Positions 6,333 to 9,267 of a stretch of DNA of 9,267 nt are shown piece by piece. The translations under genes and the position numbers were made by a program. The notes under the pieces are model-generated. The model searched no databases. It was not told the DNA's origin and was given only the letters and a program-made list of their open reading frames with translations. Within the stretch, counting starts at the first letter, position 1; the number at the start of each line of letters is the position of its first letter. This DNA comes from ZC4RG30 sp039929265 (GTDB lineage Bacteria > Pseudomonadota > Gammaproteobacteria > Steroidobacterales > Steroidobacteraceae), in NCBI GenBank assembly GCA_039929265.1, contig JBDSRN010000175.1, positions 1 to 9,267 on the forward strand, written 5' to 3'.

Positions 6333-7040
6333 ATGACCGTCGTGCCACTCGATGCGCTGGAATTGACCGGTCGCTCCAGCACTCATGTCGTGCCGGTGCA
6401 AGACCCTGCCTGCGTGCTGCACCGGCAGGTCATCGAGCCGTTCCGCGCCTTGCGCGCTGCGGCGCAAGGGGCTGGCATCGACCTCGTGCCGGTGTCGAGC
6501 TTCCGGGACTTTGCGCGGCAGCTTGCGATCTGGAATGCCAAGGCGCGGGGCGAGCGACCGCTGTACGACCGCGACGGCGCGCTGATCCACTACGCCACGC
6601 TGGCGCCCGAGGCGCGGGTCGACACCATCCTGCTGTGGTCAGCCCTGCCGGGCGCGAGCCGGCATCACTGGGGGACGGATTTCGACGTCGCGGATGCCGC
6701 GGTACTGAGGCCGGGGCAGCCGCCGCCGATGCTGCCGCAGGACTACGCACCGGGAGGTGCGTTCGCGCACCTGGAGGACTGGCTTGCCACGCACCTGCAC
6801 GAGTTCGGCTTTCATCGCCCGTACGCGCGCGATCTGGGTGGGGTGCAGCCCGAGCCCTGGCATCTGAGTTACGGGGCCATCGCCGAGGATGCGCTCGCGG
6901 CGCTGACGCCCGCGCTGCTGCGCGAGGCGCTGGAGGGCAGCGATATCGAGGACAAGGAAGCAGTGCTCGCACGGGTGCCGGCGATTCACGAGCGCTACGT
7001 GCGCAACGTCGAGCTCAGTTTTCAGTCCAGACTTTCTTGA
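6333..7040 (+). CDS. M15-family (VanY-type) zinc metallopeptidase, probable D-Ala-D-Ala or D,L-carboxypeptidase
   Basis: A 235-residue protein with the M15B signature. SRHHWGTDFD (109-118) fits SxHxxGxxxD, giving zinc ligands H111 and D118. EPWH (174-177) supplies the catalytic Glu174 and the third ligand His177. The earlier SSFRDFARQ (55-63) corresponds to the conserved substrate-binding Ser/Arg segment of VanY enzymes. Characterised members trim D-Ala from peptidoglycan stem peptides. No signal peptide or membrane helix is visible at the N-terminus, so either the enzyme works in the cytoplasm, for example on recycled muropeptides or precursors, or the substrate differs; I cannot tell which. 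The ATG has no ribosome site but sits just after a -10-like box. The last 26 nt overlap the end of the opposing HD-domain gene. The context gives no resistance-type VanRS/VanHAX neighbours, so there is no reason to link it to vancomycin. Confidence 0.88.
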   Translation: MTVVPLDALELTGRSSTHVVPVQDPACVLHRQVIEPFRALRAAAQGAGIDLVPVSSFRDFARQLAIWNAKARGERPLYDRDGALIHYATLAPEARVDTILLWSALPGASRHHWGTDFDVADAAVLRPGQPPPMLPQDYAPGGAFAHLEDWLATHLHEFGFHRPYARDLGGVQPEPWHLSYGAIAEDALAALTPALLREALEGSDIEDKEAVLARVPAIHERYVRNVELSFQSRLS

Positions 7041-8016
7041 AGTAGCCGGCCATCTGGCTGCGCACGTTGGCGAGCGTGTCGGGTTGCGCGGCATACACCT
7101 GCGGGCTGCGACGCAGCATGCGCCAGCTCTCGCTGCGCAGGATCTGGCGCAGGTAGGCGAGGCTGCGGTCGATCGACTCGATGTACGGATTCTCGCCGTT
7201 GTACAGCACTTCGATGTAGCGATACGCCTGCTCGAAGGCCGTATCGAGGCGCTTGCGACGGGTATCTTCGATGAACCCGGGCGTCTGGCGCAGCAGGTCG
7301 AGGCCGGACGCGTACTTCACGTCATGCCCGCCATTGGAGGTGATAGGCAGGGCCACTCCGCCAAGCACGAATTCCGGGTACAGGCGATCGCGGCATTTCT
7401 CCAGATAACAGCGGTCCGCCATCTGCGCGATCATGTCGGCGGTACCGAGCAGGTGACCGAGCTTGATGTCGCGCGGATCGCTGACTTCGATGCGATTGAA
7501 CGGTCGCTCGTAACCGGTGAAGTGCACAAGCTCGGTCGCGGTGCATGCGAGGTGCTCGAGGTTGGCTGAGGGCAGGTAGCGCTCAATGAAGCGCGCGCTG
7601 CGGCTTACGTGATTCCGGGTGAATTCAGCGCCGTTGCGTTCCTGCTCGGAAGTTTCGCGCAGGTAGCCGACATCGTGGAACAGACCGAGCACCATGCCGA
7701 GCGTGGCGCGCTCCGCGCCGAGGGCCATGTCGCTGTCGCGATGCATGCTCTCGTAGCCGGCCATCAACCGCGCCATGGCTAGCGTCACGTCGAGTGTGTG
7801 CTGCTGATCGTGATAGACCGTGTCGACGCCGAACCAGCCCGGCATGCGCCCCGCGAACAGCTCCGCGAAATCATAGAAGGCGCGGGAGATCGGCTCGAAC
7901 GATGCCTGGGGCCAGGTAAGCTCGAACAGCGACTGTACGGCATCGCGCACGTCGGGCACGGAACTCACGCGTACCGTGTTGGTGACGTCGTAATCGCTGC
8001 GGCGGGCGTTGTACAT
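7015..8016 (-). CDS. HD-domain metal-dependent phosphohydrolase of unknown substrate
   Basis: 333 residues from the ATG at 8016. The HD-superfamily metal ligands are complete: Y-H-D-Q-Q-H (H69, H73), FHD (H114, D115), H136 in NHVSRS, H165 in LVHFTGY and D194 in GTADMIAQ. The YHxxxH-x2-DV pattern resembles class I cyclic-nucleotide phosphodiesterases, but no GAF domain or membrane segment is present, and the GYP motif of c-di-GMP-cleaving HD-GYP proteins is absent. The protein is soluble and its substrate is unknown. The reading frame stays open to an ATG at 8100 (28 more residues). I prefer 8016 because that extension has clearly fewer G/C third bases and uses codons such as AGG, AGA and CGA, unlike the rest. 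Neither start has a good ribosome site. The stop lies inside the end of the convergent M15 gene. Confidence 0.85.
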   Translation of the reverse strand: MYNARRSDYDVTNTVRVSSVPDVRDAVQSLFELTWPQASFEPISRAFYDFAELFAGRMPGWFGVDTVYHDQQHTLDVTLAMARLMAGYESMHRDSDMALGAERATLGMVLGLFHDVGYLRETSEQERNGAEFTRNHVSRSARFIERYLPSANLEHLACTATELVHFTGYERPFNRIEVSDPRDIKLGHLLGTADMIAQMADRCYLEKCRDRLYPEFVLGGVALPITSNGGHDVKYASGLDLLRQTPGFIEDTRRKRLDTAFEQAYRYIEVLYNGENPYIESIDRSLAYLRQILRSESWRMLRRSPQVYAAQPDTLANVRSQMAGYFKKVWTEN

Positions 8017-8124
8017 GGATCTTGGGATCGGACTCCGAATCGAAGCAGGATAGGAGTGGGCCGCCGGCTCGCGAGCGACCCTGCGCACAGTTCGGCTCAT
8101 TAAAACCGATATGTCAAAGCGCGA
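8017..8124 (-). other. Gap between oligopeptidase A and the HD-domain gene
   Basis: This spacer lies between two minus-strand genes, assuming the HD gene starts at 8016. On the minus strand it contains TTTAAT (8104-8099, five of six bases of a -10 box) and TTGACA (8117-8112), but these two are too close together to be one promoter, and no matching partner is seen for either. A 10-base perfect palindrome GCTCGCGAGC lies at 8067-8076. No hairpin with a T-run is seen after the oligopeptidase stop, so read-through into the HD gene is possible. Confidence 0.4.
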
Positions 8125-9267
8125 CTACGCCGCGATCCCGTGCAACTCCAGGAGGGGGCGAATATCGGGCTTGCGGCCGCGGAACTCGACGAATGCGTCC
8201 AGCGCGTCGCGGCTTCCACCGCGCGACAGGATGCTGTCGAGGAAGCGGCGCGCCGTGGCGCGATCGAACACGCCCTGCTCCGTGAACGCCGCGAATGCAT
8301 CCGCCGCGAGCACTTCGGCCCACTTGTAGCTGTAGTAGCCGGCGGCATAACCGCCCGCGAAAATGTGCCCGAAATTGTGCGGGTAGCGGTTCCACTCCGG
8401 CAGCGGCGCGACCGCCACTTCCTTGCGCACCTCGGCCAGGATTTCGGCGATGCGCGCGCCGCGGGCGGGATCGAACTCGGCGTGCATGCGGAAATCGAAC
8501 AGCGAGAATTCCACCTGTCGCAGCGTCTGCAGCCCGGCCTGGAAGCTGCGCGTGGCGATGAGCTGGCGCTGCATCGCGAGCGGCAACGGCTCACCGGTGA
8601 CGCTGTGCGCGGAGATGCGGTCGAGCACCTCGGGATGCCAGGCGTAGTTCTCGAGGAACTGGCTCGGCAGCTCCACTGCATCCCACGAGACGCCGTTGAT
8701 GCCCGCGATGCTCGGATAGCCGACGCGCGTGAGCATGTGGTGGATGCCGTGACCGAACTCGTGGAACACGGTGACCACGTCATCGTGAGTCAGCATTGCC
8801 GGCTTGTCCAAGCCCTCTTCAGATGAAGAAGGCGGCAGCGCGTTGCAGACGAGGTACGCGACGGGCAACGCGCTGCCCGAACGCGTGGTCTTGCGATCCA
8901 CGCACACATCCATCCAGGCGCCGCTGCGTTTGTGCGCGCGGGCGTAGAGGTCGAGATAGAAGCTGCCGATGTGCTCGCCGGCAGCGTTACGGATCTCGTG
9001 GTACTGCACGTCGGGGTGCCAGAGGCTGACCCCTTCGCGGCGCTGGATCTTCACGTCGAACAGGCGCTCGACGACCTCGAAGAGGCCCTGCAGTACGCGC
9101 GGGATCGGGAAGTATTCGCGCAGGGCTTCCTGCGAGATTGAATAGCGCTCCTGCTGCAGGCGTTCGGAGTAGTAGGTGATGTCCCAGGCATCGAGCTTGC
9201 GGCCAGCGAACGCCTCCAGTTCGGCAAATTCGCGCTGCGCGGCGGGGCGCGCGGCGCGCGCGAGGTT
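8125..9267 (-). CDS. prlC: Oligopeptidase A, M3-family zinc metallopeptidase (C-terminal part)
   Basis: The last 380 residues are present and the frame is open to the right edge. Full PrlC/OpdA proteins are about 680 residues, so roughly 300 N-terminal residues are outside the window. The GTG within the frame at 9054 is not the true start, because the protein continues upstream with conserved sequence (ITYYSERLQ, REYFPIPRVLQGLFEV). The thermolysin-like site HEFGH (8763-8749) is followed by GIHHMLT, as in OpdA rather than Dcp, and the third zinc ligand is the Glu of WDAVELPSQ (codon 8673-8671). The segment GHIFAGGYAAGYYSYKWAE is the conserved substrate-side Tyr/Gly loop. The enzyme degrades short cytosolic peptides, including cleaved signal peptides. 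A small insertion (SSSEEGL) precedes the zinc helix compared with the E. coli type. The stop is 108 nt before the preferred HD start. Confidence 0.95.
   Translation of the reverse strand, partial: NLARAARPAAQREFAELEAFAGRKLDAWDITYYSERLQQERYSISQEALREYFPIPRVLQGLFEVVERLFDVKIQRREGVSLWHPDVQYHEIRNAAGEHIGSFYLDLYARAHKRSGAWMDVCVDRKTTRSGSALPVAYLVCNALPPSSSEEGLDKPAMLTHDDVVTVFHEFGHGIHHMLTRVGYPSIAGINGVSWDAVELPSQFLENYAWHPEVLDRISAHSVTGEPLPLAMQRQLIATRSFQAGLQTLRQVEFSLFDFRMHAEFDPARGARIAEILAEVRKEVAVAPLPEWNRYPHNFGHIFAGGYAAGYYSYKWAEVLAADAFAAFTEQGVFDRATARRFLDSILSRGGSRDALDAFVEFRGRKPDIRPLLELHGIAA

Noticed and set aside
8099..8117. TTGACA (8117-8112) plus TTTAAT (8104-8099) as one minus-strand promoter
   Set aside because: The two hexamers are separated by only seven bases, far short of the 16-18 needed, so they cannot form one sigma-70 promoter.
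8140..8826. 228-codon plus-strand open frame inside prlC
   Set aside because: It is antisense to the conserved oligopeptidase A sequence, including the zinc site; a compositional shadow.

Overview
The window is a densely packed, G+C-rich stretch of chromosome, most likely from a gammaproteobacterium or a related proteobacterium. The reasons are the MCE/Mla-type lipid transporter with a PqiC-like outer-membrane lipoprotein (a Gram-negative envelope), an oligopeptidase A of the E. coli PrlC type, and a membrane HAMP-PAS-GGDEF-EAL protein. G+C was judged by eye, and placement in a high-G+C lineage such as Steroidobacterales/Nevskiales is inference. I see no insertion sequence, phage gene, CRISPR array, tRNA or rRNA. 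This looks like housekeeping/envelope chromosome, not an accessory island.

Layout. Positions 1-2512 (+) hold the end of an MlaE-like permease, an MlaF-like ATPase, an MlaD-like MCE protein and an ABC-transport auxiliary lipoprotein. They are joined by overlapping stop/start codons and are almost certainly one operon. Positions 2509-6225 (-) hold a two-gene unit: a membrane GGDEF-EAL protein followed 27 nt later by a membrane-anchored phospholipase D-like protein. The PLD gene meets the lipoprotein gene tail to tail in a shared CTAG. Positions 6226-6332 are a divergent intergenic region with a perfect inverted repeat and a good -10 box placed so that the next gene may be leaderless. Positions 6333-7040 (+) encode an M15 (VanY-type) metallopeptidase. 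Its end overlaps by 26 nt the end of a minus-strand HD-domain phosphohydrolase (7015 to about 8016). Upstream of that, a 108-nt gap separates it from the C-terminal part of oligopeptidase A (8125 to the right edge, minus strand).

How they fit. The four-gene operon would form an inner-membrane ABC complex (permease, ATPase, MCE ring) with a lipoprotein contacting the outer membrane, moving phospholipid or another hydrophobic substrate across the periplasm. The PLD-like protein could act on phospholipid in the same membrane, but that link rests only on adjacency. The GGDEF-EAL protein would make and/or break c-di-GMP. The M15 peptidase, HD hydrolase and oligopeptidase A have no evident shared pathway. 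I found no convincing new multi-gene system. The points most worth checking are the M15 promoter, the degenerate HKD motifs of the PLD protein, and the HD enzyme of unknown substrate.
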